Assembly (NCBI GenBank): GCA_025175895.1
Contig: CM046006.1
Coordinates: 45,935,607-45,999,606 of the forward strand
Direction of reading: 5' to 3'
DNA: 64,000 bases
Source: Wurfbainia villosa
Taxonomy: Eukaryota > Streptophyta > Magnoliopsida > Zingiberales > Zingiberaceae
Shown here: one piece after another, positions 34,145 to 46,833 of the stretch
Position numbering within the stretch: position 1 is the stretch's first letter
How the letters are laid out: the number at the start of each line of letters is the position of its first letter
Program-made: the position numbers and the translations under genes
Notes under the pieces: generated by a model
Told to the model about the DNA's origin: nothing
What the model saw: only the letters and a program-made list of their open reading frames with translations
Database searches by the model: none

Positions 34145-36038
34145 ATCTCCCCCTTTTTGATGTTTGACAAAAACCAAACAAATCATTTGAGTTAGACCAC
34201 TAACTCAAATCCCTTACCAATTATCCCAAATTGGTAAACACTCTCCAAATGTTCTCCCCCAAACATTCTCCCCCTTTTTGACTAACATCAAAAAGGTTTT
34301 CTCTCCAAGGAGGTCAATGTCTCATGGACCAATGAGATCTTACAATCTCCCCCTTGATCCAAAAATAAATACCTAGGATGCCTACCATCTTCCTAGTGAT
34401 AATTCACATATCACTCAAGAGAGGCAATCCTATACTCTCTCCCAATTTCCAAATTGGGTATCAAAAACCCATCAATTTTCCCAATTGATGATACTCTCCC
34501 AATAACTTCTCCTCTTCAAGTAGAAAAACACATCCATCATCCCAAGATGGATACCTCCCCCTAAAGGCTTGCTTCCTTTTGACCATTCCACCAACAATGT
34601 CCTTGGGAAGCTCCTAAGCCAATAGGAACTCTAAACCATAAAAATTAAGGTTCTAAGTTCAACATAGAACTTTCACTCACCCTAAATTTGATACTTTGAC
34701 CTAACACAGCTCCTAATCCATATCCAATGGATTTTCACCCTTTATAATGCTTCCTAAAGCATATCCTAGGGTTAGGAGTGATTAGGAACCTTTCCATAGC
34801 TGAACACGGGCTAAACAAACCTTGTTAACCCGAAATCGGACGCGATCGACTCGATAGTAATCATTGCCACCCATATATCGATCGACCACCAGAGGCGATC
34901 GATAAATAAATTTCAATTTCAACTATCAGTATCGAGATTTGGAAAAACATAAGTAATTATACATAATTTGAAAAATCATAAAATTTGATACGTATATTAC
35001 TTATAGTCATTACAATGGGTGAAAAATATTTGAAAATTATTTTACCCATAAAATAATGAGTTTGATACAAAACTCAAAACCATTGAAATTTTCAATGTTT
35101 TGGCCCTATTTTGTATCAACTTCATCAATGGTGATTGCTATCAAAAGATAGACTCACCAAGGTTTTCTAAATTGATTTTAAAATGATTTCAAAACCATGT
35201 TTTGGATCATATTCCTTGGGCTCTATGCACATGACTTGTACACAAGCTTTCCTAATGATCCACAAATGAAACAAGATGAATTTTAGTTCATCTAGATGCA
35301 AAAACTATGCACCTTGAACTCAACTCATATCCTAGCATCTCACATGTATCTAAGGTGTATAAAATACACATACATGTCAATTTAATGTGAGATGTGGGTT
35401 TTGTTCATCCTAATCTAGGGTTTCATGCATTCTCTAAGGCAACCCTACTTGATTCCCATATAAATGGGACTTCAAGTCATGCCATAGTCCTTAATTCAAT
35501 TTCAACCAAATTATCTTAAATGCATGAATGATTATGACATTAGAAATGATATAAATAAGCATATGCTCATAATCATGATGTCATGGCATAAGATGAAATC
35601 TAAAAACACATGACATTTGAAACCTTAATCCTAAACATGAACATGACATATAGAATGATTAAAATAAACATGATGTCATGGCATGTTATATGGCAAACAA
35701 AGCATGACATATAAAATATATATAGGTATAGTAATACCTAAATTTTAATATTAATTGCCATTTGATGTAATTAGGTTTATTTTTCCATATTAATCTAAAT
35801 TTTCCCAAATGTGCCAAAAACCCAAATTGACACATTAAAACCTTTAAAACTAAATTGTGCCAATTTGATCAAATTATCAAACTTCTTAATTGATATTGGC
35901 ACATCCTAAAAACCTTTAGGATTCAAATCAAACCACATTCCCAAGGTAACCATAACCTTGAAAATGACCTAAAATGCCACCTTTATCATGGTTGAGTTAA
36001 CTACCCATCCAATCAAGGTTGACACACCCTAAACCCAT
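34145..36038 (-). other. Non-coding tail of H unit 1
   Basis: The polypurine tract (plus TCTCCCCCTTTTTG) lies at 34146-34159 beside LTR1, with further CTCCCCC tracts near 34254, 34268, 34346 and 34555. The conserved stem-loop is at 35336-35394 (CATCTCACAT with ATGTGAGATG), and the CTATC-AAAA-GATAG hairpin is near 35138-35151. No pol. Confidence 0.75.
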
Positions 36039-37791
36039 CTAGCGTGAATCAATCACGCTCTTAGGAACCCAAAACCGATTTGAGCTCCTAGGGTTAATTA
36101 GGTATTCCTTAGGGATAACCTCCCTAGATACCTTCCTAATGACCCTCCTAGGCTTGTTAGCCTTGGTCATTTGGGTCTTACCTAGGTTGACTCTAGGGGT
36201 AACTCCCCTTGCAACCTTCTTAGTGGCCACCCTAGGTTTCCTAGAAACCCTAGCCACTAGGCACAACCTTTGGTCAACCTTAGGGATGACTTCCCTATTG
36301 ACCTTGGTCTTCCTAGATCTAGTTTGTGTTCCATAGTCAAATGAAACACTATAATAAGCCACCTTAGGCTTAGGTTTGTGACCCAAACCTTGCTTGCCCT
36401 TGGTTGACTTTTGACTCTTAGGTCTTAAGTGTTGACTTTGAGATTTGGACCTTGACTTTTGATCATTTGACCCTTTAAATTGATTTTGTATAATTTTAAG
36501 GGTCTTCTCAAGTTTTTCAAGCCTTGATCTCAAGACTTGATTCTCTAATTCTAATTTCCCAATTTTAGAATTTTGATTTAAACCATGGGCATGAGACTTT
36601 CTAGGCATATGCCTAGTCCATTTAGGATTTAGATCTAGATGTTTTCCTATTTTTCTAATAGATTCCTTAGGTAAAATATTTTTAGGCACATTAGTCCCAA
36701 ATTTCTCGTTACTCCTAAGGTAAACATTTTTAGCACCTAAGCAAAATTCCTTACTTCTAGCATGCTCTTTATGAATTGCAAGGGAATTAAAATTCCTAGC
36801 ATGCTTTTGACTATTAAATCTAGAAGGTGCATTATTGAAATATACCTTAGGGTTTGCCTTGGAGGCTCCCCCCTACATGTATAGCTCCCTCTTTGACTTT
36901 CTTGCTCCCCCTAGGGCATGAATTCCTAAAATGCCCCGGTTGTTGACACTTGAAGCAAATGACGTGCTCTTTGCTTCTTCTAGTGGTGGCACCGACATCT
37001 TTTGATCTTTCTTGAGATTTTGGTGCCGGAGGAGCTTTTCTGATCTTCTTTGGGCACTTGCTCTTATAGTGCCCGGTTTCCCTACACTCAAAGCAAATTA
37101 TATGATTTTTATTTAAACTTAAATTGCTTGAGTTACCTAGGTTAATGAGGACCGGAATTGGACTTTGGGCTTCTTCATCTTGACCGAATGTCGAAGCTTC
37201 TTTTTGATGTTCCGGTGTGGAGGTTCTCTCCTCCCCCTCAATCCTTGAGGTGGATGCTTCTTCCACTTCCTCCACCTCTTCCGATCCGGATGTTGATTCC
37301 CTATCAACCTCCGAATCCTCACTTCCTTGTGAGGATGATCTCTCTTCTTCACCCTCCTTATCTTCTTGAATTGATGGTGAACTTTCTTGAGCTTGAGAGG
37401 GTGAGCACTCCTCTTCTTCTTCTTCTTCTTGGACCGATGATGAGTTTTCATGGAGCTTTGCCACTTGGCTCCATAACTCTTTAGCATCTACATAATTACC
37501 TAACATACACAAGATATTGTTAGGCATTAAATCAATTAAAAATTTTATCACCTTATCATTTTTCTCGGATGCTTGAACTTGCTCTTCGGTCCATCTCTTC
37601 TTTTTGAGGAATCCACCTCTTGGTCCTCTTGGATATTCAAATCCATCCATCAAAATGGACCATTCCTCAAAGTCTCTCATCATAATAAAATCCTTAATTC
37701 TTCCCTTCCAAGAATTGAATCCTTCTCGTCCGTATAGGGTGTAGGGCACTGGTGTGTTGATGTCCCAACCTAATTGATCTTGGACTTCCAT
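36039..37791 (-). pseudogene. gag: Family-2 gag of H unit 1
   Basis: ATG at 37791 (MEVQDQLGWDINTPVPYTLY), 61 nt after the primer site. Parts: N-terminal gag domain (EEWSILMDGFEYPRGPRG), capsid-like region to AKELWSQVAKLHEN, acidic linker, knuckles CFECRETGHYKSKC (37095-37054) and CFKCQQPGHFRNSC (36957-36916), coiled coil (LELENQVLRSRLEKLEKTLK, about 36560-36490), basic repeats and terminal RFWVPKSVIDSR. One extra G in a six-G run (36868-36873) shifts the frame after the second knuckle; E and D have five. Otherwise nearly intact, the best-preserved family-2 gag here. Confidence 0.85.
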
Positions 37792-37851
37792 CTTTTACCC
37801 TCTAGCGTCTTTTGTCTTAGCTCCCGGCGGTTAGTCCGTAGAAGAGCCCCA

Positions 37852-37866
37852 GGCTCTGATACCAAT
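37852..37866 (-). promoter_or_regulatory. Primer binding site of H unit 1
   Basis: Minus strand ATTGGTATCAGAGCC, an initiator tRNA-Met primer site, abutting LTR2. Confidence 0.9.
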
Positions 37867-39536
37867 TGTTGGAAATTTGACGCCGCTAGAGGGGGGGGTG
37901 AAGAGCGTTTGACCGTTCGTTGATGGAATTTGATCGCGTGTTCGTGTCTACAAGTTTCGTTAGCACAGCGGAATATATATATGATAACAATAACGAAACA
38001 CAATAACAAACACAATAACACGAAGATTTAACGTGGTTCAGAATCACACGGTTCCTACTCCACGGATCGAGCTCTAACGAGCTCTAGCGACGCCAATGCA
38101 ATCACTAATCAATAAACTCCTTCTCGACAATAAGTCAGAGGCGGAGAAACCTCGTACAAACGTTTACAACAATAAACGAAAGGAATACAAGCAAATAAAA
38201 TAATACAATGCAAAACTAGTAAAGAAAATAACTTTACAAATGCCTTTGGATTACTTGCTTGTTGATCGCTTGAACCGTGGTTGAAGACCCCGATTTGCAG
38301 CAGCAAATCGCCTGAAAAACGTCCAAGAAATCGCTTAAGAACTGATGCCAAAAACCCTCCCGTCAATCTCCTTTTATCCTTGCGCGCGACCTGGATTTCC
38401 GCCCATCAGTCGACTGCCATAAGTCACCAGTCGACTGATGCCACTGTTGTCGTGAGAAAATGGCTCGATCCACGTTGGAAAAACTCCAACAGATCTCTTG
38501 GCGCGATCGCGGCGCCCATAGCGGTAGCGACGGCTCGGCGCATGCTCGACATTGGGTGGCGATCAGCTAGGCCCGGCGCGATCGTGCCGTCGAAACCTGT
38601 CGACCGTTCCAATGAGCAGTCGACTGTAAGAGCATTTCCAGCTCTAAACTGGGAGTCGAACTCAAGTCGACTTACGGCAGTCGAACCGGCCATAATGCCA
38701 GTCGACTGCCAACCTCAAAAATGAGGTTTTAACCCAAGTATGGTGCCCCCATACTTTCTAGACCACCCTTAGCCTAGACCTAAGCCTTCTAGCCACCTCC
38801 ATCAGCCTCACACCTCTCGGATCCCTCCAAGTCATCCATGACTTGTTCATCCATCGCGCTAGCCTCCTATGTCATGCTAACGGTGTCTACACCGCCAAGG
38901 CACATTGGACTTACGCCGCCAAGACTCCGCTTGGACTTTACGCCGCCAACCATTGGACTTATGTTGCAAAGACTCCCGCTTGGACTTTACGCAGCCAATA
39001 TGAATCCCCTTGGACTTCTCATGCCAAGACTCAAGCTTGGACTTTCCCTTGCCAACCCATGTTGGACTTTTACATTGCCAAGACCCATGCTTGGACTTTT
39101 CCCTTGCCAACCCATGTTGGACTTCTCAAATGCCAAGACCATGCTTGGACTTTCCCTTGCCAACCCATGTTGAACTTTTACATTGCCAAGAACCATGCTT
39201 GGACTTTTCCCTTGCCAACCCATGTTGGACTTCTAAAATGCCAAGACCATGCTTGGACTTTCCCTTGCCAACCCATGTTGGACTTTTACATTGCCAAGAC
39301 CCATGCTTGGACTTTTCATGTGCCAAGTGTCCCACTTGGACTTTTCATGCCAAGTACTCAAGACTTGGACTTTACCAAATGCCAAGTGTTCCACTTGGAC
39401 TTTCCATGCCAAGTACACAAGACTTGGACTTTCCCATGACAATTATATTGTCATATGTTTTTGTCGAAACATCAAAACATCACTCCAGTCAAACTCGAGT
39501 CCTGGTCAATCGTGACCTGGGCCGATTGCACCAACA
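37867..39536 (-). repeat. LTR2 of H (shared middle LTR)
   Basis: 1,670 bp. It acts as 5' LTR for unit 1 and 3' LTR for unit 2. The palindrome zone keeps intact CAGTCGACTG at 38407-38416 and 38428-38437, where LTR1 and LTR3 have CGATCG or GATCGAT forms. Five 54-bp units at about 39032-39305. Overlapping frames at 38838-39552 on both strands are repeat artefacts. Confidence 0.9.
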
Positions 39537-41425
39537 ATCTCCCCCTTTTTGATGTTTGACAAAAACCAAACAAATCATTTGAGTTAGACCACTAACTCAA
39601 ATCCCTTACCAATTATCCCAAATTGGTAAACACTCTCCAAATGTTCTCCCCCAAACATTCTCCCCCTTTTTGACTAACATCAAAAAGGTTTTCTCTCCAA
39701 GGATGTCAATGTCTCATGTCCCAATGAGATCTTACAATCTCCCTCTTGATCCAAAAATAAATACCTAGGATGCCTACCATCTTCCTAGTGATAATTCACA
39801 TATCACTCAAGAGAGGCATCCTATACTCTCTCCCAATTTCCAAATTGGGTATAAAAAATCCATCAATTTTCCCAATTGATGATACTCTCCCAATAACTTC
39901 TCCTCTTCAAGTAGAAAAATACATCCATCATCCCAAGATGGATACCTCCCCCTAAAGGCTTGCTTCCCCTTGACCATTGCACTAACAATGTCCTTGGGAA
40001 GCCCCTAAGCCAATAGGAACTCTAAACCATCAAAATTAAGGTTCTAAGTTCAACATAGAACTTTCACTCACCCTAAATTTGCTACTTTGACCTAACAATG
40101 CTCCTAATCCATATCCAATGGATTTTCACCCTTTATAATGCTTCCTAAAGCATATCCTAGGGTTAGGAGTGATTAGGAACCTTTTCCATAGCTGAACACG
40201 GGCTAAACAAACCTTGTTAACCCGAAATCAGACTTGGCAGTCGACTCAGCGATGTCGGTCATTGCCACCAAAAAGCGATCGACTGATAGCTGAAATTTCC
40301 GAATTTCAGCTATCAGTATCGAGATTTGGAAAAACATAAGTAATTATACGTAATTTGAAAAATCATAAAATTTGATACGTATATTACTTATAGTCATTAC
40401 AATGGGTGAAAAATATTTGAAAATTATTTTACCCATAAAATAGTGAGTTTGATACAAAACTCAAAACCATTGAAATTTTCAATGTTTTGGCCCTATTTTG
40501 TATCAACTTCATCAATGGTGATTGCTATCAAAAGATAGACTTCACCAAGGTTTTCTAAATTGATTTTAAAATGATTTCAAAACCATGTTTTGGATCATAT
40601 TCCTTGGGCTCTATGCACATGACTTGTACACAAGCTTTCCTAATGATCCACAAATGAAACAAGATGAATTTTAGTTCATCTAGATGCAAAAACTATGCAC
40701 CTTGAACTCAACTCGTATCCTAGCATCTCACATGTATCTAAGGTGTATAAAATACACATACATGTCAATTTAATGTGAGATGTGGGTTTTGTTCATGCTA
40801 ATCTAGGGTTTCATGCATTCTCTAAGGCAACCCTACTTGATTCCCTTATAAATGGGACTTCAAGTCATGCCATAGTCCTTAATTCAATTTCAACCAAATT
40901 GTCTTAAATGCATGAATGATTATGGCATTAGAAATGATATAAATAAGCATATGCTCATAATCATGATGTCATGGCATAAGATGAAATCTAAAAACACATG
41001 ACATTTGAAACCTTAATCCTAAACATGAACATGACATATAGAATGATTAAAATAAACATGATGTCATGGCATGTTATATGGCAAACAAAGCATGACATAT
41101 AAAATATATATAGGTATAGTAATACCTAAATTTTAATATTAATTGCCATTTGATGTAATTAGGTTTATTTTTCCATATTAATCTAAATTTTCCCAAATGT
41201 GCCAAAAACCCAAATTGACACATTAAAACCTCTAAAACTAAATTGTGCCAATTTGATCAAATTATCAAACTTCTTAATTGATATTGGCACATCCTAAAAC
41301 CTTTAGGATTAAAATCAAACCACATTCCCAAGGTAACCATAACCTTGAAAATGACCTAAAATGCCACCTTTATCATGGTTGAGTTAACTACCCATCCAAT
41401 CAAGGTTGGCACACCCTAAACCCAT
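39537..41425 (-). other. Non-coding tail of H unit 2
   Basis: Near-identical to 34145-36038: the same polypurine tracts, stem-loop at 40724-40782 and CTATC-AAAA-GATAG hairpin near 40527. The short frame at 39770-39955 is not conserved as protein. Confidence 0.75.
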
Positions 41426-43174
41426 CTAGCATGAATCAATCACGCTCTTAGGAACCCAAAACCGATTTGAGCTCCTAGAGTTAATTAGGTATTCCTTAGG
41501 GATAACCTCCCTAGATACCTTCCTAATGACCCTCCTAGGCTTGTTAGCCTTGGTCATTTGGGTCTTACCTAGGTTGACTCTAGGGGTAACTCCCCTTGCA
41601 ACCTTCTTAGTGGCCACCCTAGGTTTCCTAGAAACCCTAGCCACTAGGCACAACCTTGGTTAACCTTAGGATGACTTCCCTATTGACCTTGGTCTTCCTA
41701 GATCTAGTTTGTGTTCCATAGTCAAATGGAACACTATGATAAGCCACCTTAGGCTTAGGTTTGTGACCCAAACCTTGCTTGCCCTTGGTTGACTTTTGAC
41801 TCTTAGGTCCTAAGTGTTGACTTTGAGATTTGGACCTTGACTTTTGATCATTTGACCCTTTAAATTGATTTTGTATAATTTTAAGGGTCTTCTCAAGTTT
41901 TTCAAGCCTTGACCTCAAGACTTGATTCTCTAATTCTAATTTCCCAATTTTAGAATTTTGATTTAAACCATGGGCATAAGACTTTCTAGGCATATGCCTA
42001 GTCCATTTAGGATTTAGATCTAGATGTTTTCCTATTTTCCTAATTGATTCCTTATGTAAAATATTTTTAGGGACATTAGTCCCAAATTTCTCCTTACTCC
42101 TAAGGTAAACATTTTTAGCACCTAAGCAAAATTCCTTACTTCTAACATGCTCTTTATGAATTGCAAGGGAATTAAAATTCCTAGCATGCTTTTGACTATT
42201 AAATCTAGAAGGTGCATTATTGAAATATACCTTAGGGTTTGCCTTGGAGGCTCCCCCCTACATGTATAGCTCCCTCTTTGACTTTCTTGCTCCCCCTAGG
42301 GCATGAATTCCTAAAATGCCTCGGTTGTTGACACTTGAAGCAAATGACGTGCTCTTTGCTTCTTCTAGTGGTGGCACCGACATCTTTTGATCTTTCTTGA
42401 GATTTTGGTGCCGGAGGAGCTTACGATCTTCTTTGGGCACTTGCTCTTATAGTGCCCGATTTCCCTACACTCAAAGCAAATTATATGATTTTTATTTAAA
42501 CTTAAATTGCTTGAGTTACCTAGGTTAATGAGGACCGGAATTGGACTTTGGGCTTCTTCATCTTGACCGGATGTCGAAGCTTCTTTTTGATGTTCCGGTG
42601 TGGAGGTTCTCTCCTCCCCCTCAATCCTTGAGGTGGATGCTTCTTCCACTTCCTCCACCCCTTCCGATCCGGATGTTGATTCCCTATCAACCTCCGAATC
42701 CTCACTTCCTTTTGAGGATGATCTCTCTTCTTCACCCTCCTTATCTTCTTGAATTGATGGTGAACTTTCTTGAGCTTGAGAGGGTGAGCACTCCTCTTCT
42801 TCTTCTTCTTCTTGGACCGATGATGAGTTTTCATGGAGCTTTGCCACTTGGCTCCATAATTCTTTAGCATCTACATAATTACCTAACATACACAAGATAT
42901 TGTTAGGCATTAAATCAATTAAAAATTTTATCACCTTATCATTTTTCTCGGATGCTTGAACTTGCTCTTCGGTCCATCTCTTCTTTTTGAGGAATCCACC
43001 TCTTGGTCCTCTTGGATATTCAAATCCATCCATCAAAATGGACCATTCCTCAAAGTCTCTCATCATAATAAAATCCTTAATTCTTCCCTTCCAAGAATTG
43101 AATCCTTCTCGTCCGTATAGGGTGTAGGGCACTGGTGTGTTGATGTCCCAACCTAATTGATCTTGGACTTCCAT
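41426..43174 (-). pseudogene. gag: Family-2 gag of H unit 2
   Basis: Nearly identical to the unit 1 gag and starting at the same ATG context (43174). It shares the six-G frameshift (42253-42258) and has extra damage: a short deletion near 42422 between the two knuckles, and small deletions near 41653-41668 that shift the frame after NREVI. The shared lesion predates the duplication; the private ones came later or are consensus errors. Confidence 0.8.
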
Positions 43175-43234
43175 CTTTTACCCTCTAGCGTCTTTTGTCT
43201 TAGCTCCCGGCGGTTAGTCCGTAGAAGAGCCCCA

Positions 43235-43249
43235 GGCTCTGATACCACT
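43235..43249 (-). promoter_or_regulatory. Primer binding site of H unit 2
   Basis: Minus strand AGTGGTATCAGAGCC beside LTR3; differs from unit 1 by one base next to the LTR. Confidence 0.9.
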
Positions 43250-44818
43250 TGTTGGAAATTTGACGCCGCTAGAGGGGGGGTGAAGAGAATTTGACCGTTC
43301 GTAGATGGAATTTGATCGCGTGTTCGTGTCTACAAGTTTCGTTAGCACAGTGGAATATATATATGATAACAATAACGAAACACAATCACAAACACAATAA
43401 CACGAAGATTTAACGTGGTTCAGAATCACACGGTTCCTACTCCACGGATCGAGCTCTAACGAGCTCTAGCGACGCCAATGCAATCACTAATCAATAAACT
43501 CCTTCTCGACAACAAGTCGGAGGCGGAGAAACCTCGTACAAACGTTTACAACAATAAACGAAAGGAATACAAGCAAATAAAATAATACAATGCAAAACTA
43601 GTAAAGAAAACAACTTTACAAATACCTTTGGATTACTTGCTTGTTAATCGCTTGAACCGTGGTTGAAGATCCTGATTTGCAGCAGCAAATCGCCTAAAAA
43701 ACGTACAAGAAATCGCTTAAGAACTGATGCCAAAAACCCTTCCGTCGAGCTCCTTTAATCCTTGCGCGCGACCTGGATTTCCGCCCATCACCGATCGCCA
43801 TAAGTCACCAATGATCGATGCCATCGTTGTCGCGGAGAAAATGGCTCGATCCACGCTGGAAAAACTCCAACGGATCTCTTGGCGATCCGCGCGAAGCGCC
43901 CATAGCCGATCGCTACCGGCTACGGAGCGCTCTGGCTCGATATTGATCGGCAATGATCACGACTGGCGATCGATCGCCGAAACCAATCGACTTCATCAAT
44001 GAGCTGATCGCCAGAGCATTTCCAGCTCTAAACTGGCAGTCGAACTCAAGTCGACTTACAGCAGTCAAATCGGCCATAATGCCAGTCGACTGCCAACCTC
44101 AAAAATGAGGTTTTAACCCAAGTATGGTGCCCCCATACTTGCTAGACCACCCTTAGCCTAGACCTAAGCCTTCTAGCCACCTCCATCAGCCTCACGCCTC
44201 TCGGATCCCTCCAAGTCATCCATGACTTGTTCATCCATCGCGCTAGCCTCCAGGTGCTTCCCTCGGCTATGTCATGCTAACGGTGTCTACACCGCCAAGG
44301 CACATTGGACTTACGCCGCCAAGACTCTGCTTGGACTTTACGTCGCCAATATACATCCCCTTGGACTTCTCAAATGCCAAGACTCAAGCTTGGACTTTCC
44401 CTTATCAACCCATGTTGGACTTTCCATGCCAAGACCCATGCTTGGACTTTTCCTTGCCAACCCATGTTGACTTCTCAAATGCCAAGACCATGCTTGACTT
44501 TCCTTGCCAACCCATGTTGGACTTTTACATTGCCAAGACCCATGCTTGACTTTTCCTTGCCAACCCATGTTGGACTTCTCAAATGCCAATACCATGCTTG
44601 ACTTTCCTTGCCAACCCATGTTGACTTTTACATTGCCAAGACCCATGCTTGGACTTTTCATGTGCCAAGTGTTCCACTTGGACTTTCCATGCCAAGTACA
44701 CAAGACTTGGACTTTCCCATGACAATTACATTGTCATATGTTTTTGTCGAAACATCAAAACATCACTCGAGTCAAACTCGAGTCACAGTCGATGTGACAC
44801 AGGGACGGTGCACCAACA
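43250..44818 (-). repeat. LTR3 of H (right, 5' LTR)
   Basis: 1,569 bp, TGTTGGAAATTTGACGCC to GGTGCACCAACA. The palindrome zone (about 43790-44095) mostly shows CGATCG forms. The 54-bp array (about 44390-44650) has one-base shortening of the same G and C runs in nearly every unit (CTTGACTTT for CTTGGACTTT). The last 40 bp also differ from LTR1 and LTR2. Confidence 0.85.
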
Positions 44819-45248
44819 ACCAAGATCCAACTCCTCCTCATGGTCCCTATCGTAGCCTTATTAAAACCTCAAGGAGCCAAGATCCAATGATGGAACATGA
44901 AATCCTAGATCCGATGGTTGGGATGAAACCCTAGATCCGACGGTTGGGATGAAACCCTAGATCCGACGGTGGAGACTAAGTCTCTAGATCCGACGGTGGA
45001 GATTGAAAGGAGGCCTAAGCCTAACTCTATAAAAGGAGGGCTAAGGGCTTGGGCGTGCAAGATAGATAGATATCAAGAAGGAGATTAGGGTTTTTGGCTT
45101 GGGCGGCTAGGCTTTGTGAAAAGGTTTGGTGCAATCCTTGGAAGGATTAAAGTTTGTTTCCTTCTCTTCCTAATTGGTAGCCGGCGTCCATCTTCTTCCT
45201 CCTTGCTTTGGCCGGCGCCCATACCCATTATTCCTTCTCCCTCTCTCC
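44819..45248 (+). repeat. 3' LTR of F, piece 3
   Basis: Resumes at CCAAGATCCAACTCC as in the 5' LTR (about 22091), passes three minisatellite units and the TATA box (45028-45034), and stops at CTCTCTCC, where element I is inserted (target TCTCC 45244-45248). Confidence 0.9.
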
Positions 45249-46336
45249 TGTTGGTGCAGTAGGCACCTAAGTCGAACCTGAGTTTTGATTATAGCAAACG
45301 ATACAAAGTTAAACTTATGTCGTTATCTCACGAGATGAATCGAGTGTGCAGAAGATTGCTAAAGCTGGAGCTGAAGGCTAGCGACACCCGGAGGAAGCCG
45401 GGTGGTCGGGCGACACTCGAGTGACCGGAGGGGCGAAGGAATCAGTGGGGCCGAATAGCGACATGGTAAGTATCGAGGTAAGCTCGTGTGTGCGGCGTAA
45501 GTGGTCGTATCCTCCTTACGGGGATGGTCTTAAGCGTAGATCCGACCAAAGACATCCCATCGATGGTCTAGGTCGAGATCGGACGGTCGAAGGCCGTCGA
45601 AATAATGTTTTCTTTGAGCTAACATTGCCTTGCGACTAGCATCGATCGAGCCGACGGAGAACTCACGCCCTTCATCGATCGTTGTCATCATCGGCCTTGA
45701 TCGATGCTATCATCGATCGATCGATGATGGCCATCACCGATCGTGATGGTCAATGATCGCCGAGGAGTCAAGGCTTATCACCCCATTTCAAGGAGGTTTT
45801 GTATCCATTTGTGATTGGTTGAAGACCCATTCGATGAGGGCTCAAAGGCTATAAAGGAGGGCTTGTCTTAGGGTTTTGATCAATTAAAAGGCTTCCAAGT
45901 GCTTCAAATACTCTCAAACTCTCCGACATCCCTACGACGAAGCTGCCGAGACGGCGTTCAACCTCCAACCTTTGAAGTCATCGGTAACGAAAGTTTAAAT
46001 TGTATTTCAGTTTATTTTTTAGTAAAGCTTTCATTATAACGAGGAGAGGGGGAGTGTCCCTCTACCTCGAGCTTTTATCATTTTGTGTATCCGTCTAACT
46101 CCTACCTCCAACGAGGAGGAGTTCTTTAGTAGTTTGCCCTCCGTACGTGGTCAAGGACCACTAGGGCCTTGGAGTAGTAGCCTTCGGCTATGAACCAAGT
46201 AAAACCCTTGTGTCTATTGTCTCGCTTGTTTTGTTTTTATCTTCCCCTGTGTCTACTCGCATTTTAACGAACGATTTTGAACGAAAAATTTCTATCGCTA
46301 TTCACCCCCCCCTCTAGCGATCCGCTCGATCCAACA
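45249..46336 (+). repeat. 5' LTR of I
   Basis: 1,088 bp, TGTTGGTGCAGTAGGCACC to CCGCTCGATCCAACA. TATA-like TATAAAG at 45850-45856 (TATAAAA in the 3' LTR). The palindrome zone near 45640-45760 shows CGATCG forms. A GCTATTCACCCCC...CTCTAGC box lies at 46297-46318. Confidence 0.9.
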
Positions 46337-46833
46337 ATTGGTATCAGAGCCGGGGGCGCTCAGATTCGGTGCAACCACCAATCGAGCAATTTTCTTTTCG
46401 TATTTATTGATTTAAGATTTCTCCCACACTACTAATCCAAGACCAAGTCTTGGTACATAGTTTTTGGTTGTGTTTTTTTGGCAAGTACTAATCGCCTTCG
46501 AAGTACCTCACGATCAAACGAGCATAACTTTTGCTACAAGGGGACTCACGAAACTATCTACCCACCAAATCGAAGCTCTCTGAGAGATCTACACTTCTTA
46601 TAGGGTTTACCCCCGTAACAAGCTGTTTTCATCCTCAAAAATCGACGTTTAGTAGCCTTTCGGGGACATCGAAGGTTGTGAGTACTTACTTTTTATTTAG
46701 TTTCTTATTTCTTTGCTTAACTTTCTATTTCTTGTTTGTTTCTTTTTATTTCCCGCACCACTAATCCAAGGCGAAGTCTTGGAACCCTTTTTCGTGTTTT
46801 TTGTATTTTTTTTGTGCAAGGTTTTCCTTCCAA
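46337..46833 (+). promoter_or_regulatory. Primer site and leader of I
   Basis: ATTGGTATCAGAGC (46337-46350) is the tRNA-Met primer site. The following 480 bp hold no gag-like frame. A motif of the form CACTACTAATCCAAG(A/G)C(C/G)AAGTCTTGG occurs twice (about 46427 and 46756), an imperfect duplication in the leader. Confidence 0.7.

Larger units (their letters stand above)
32466..44818 (-). mobile_element. Tandem three-LTR element H (family 2, gag-only)
   Basis: Plus order: LTR1 32466-34144, internal region 1 (34145-37866), LTR2 37867-39536, internal region 2 (39537-43249), LTR3 43250-44818. Both internal regions are minus-strand family-2 gag-only units with their own primer sites and polypurine tracts. 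The flanks are GCCAA (32461-32465) and ACCAA (44819-44823), a target duplication with one mismatch, surrounding the whole array. F sequence resumes exactly where it stopped. The simplest origin is unequal recombination between LTRs of two copies of one insertion. Confidence 0.85.

Noticed and set aside
33430..34160. Overlapping long frames in three plus frames and on minus, with repeated AWTF/CQPMLD-type peptides
   Set aside because: They are translations of the 54-bp LTR minisatellite in LTR1 of H. Open frames in several phases on both strands and no domain; the same occurs at 38838-39552 and 44222-44934.
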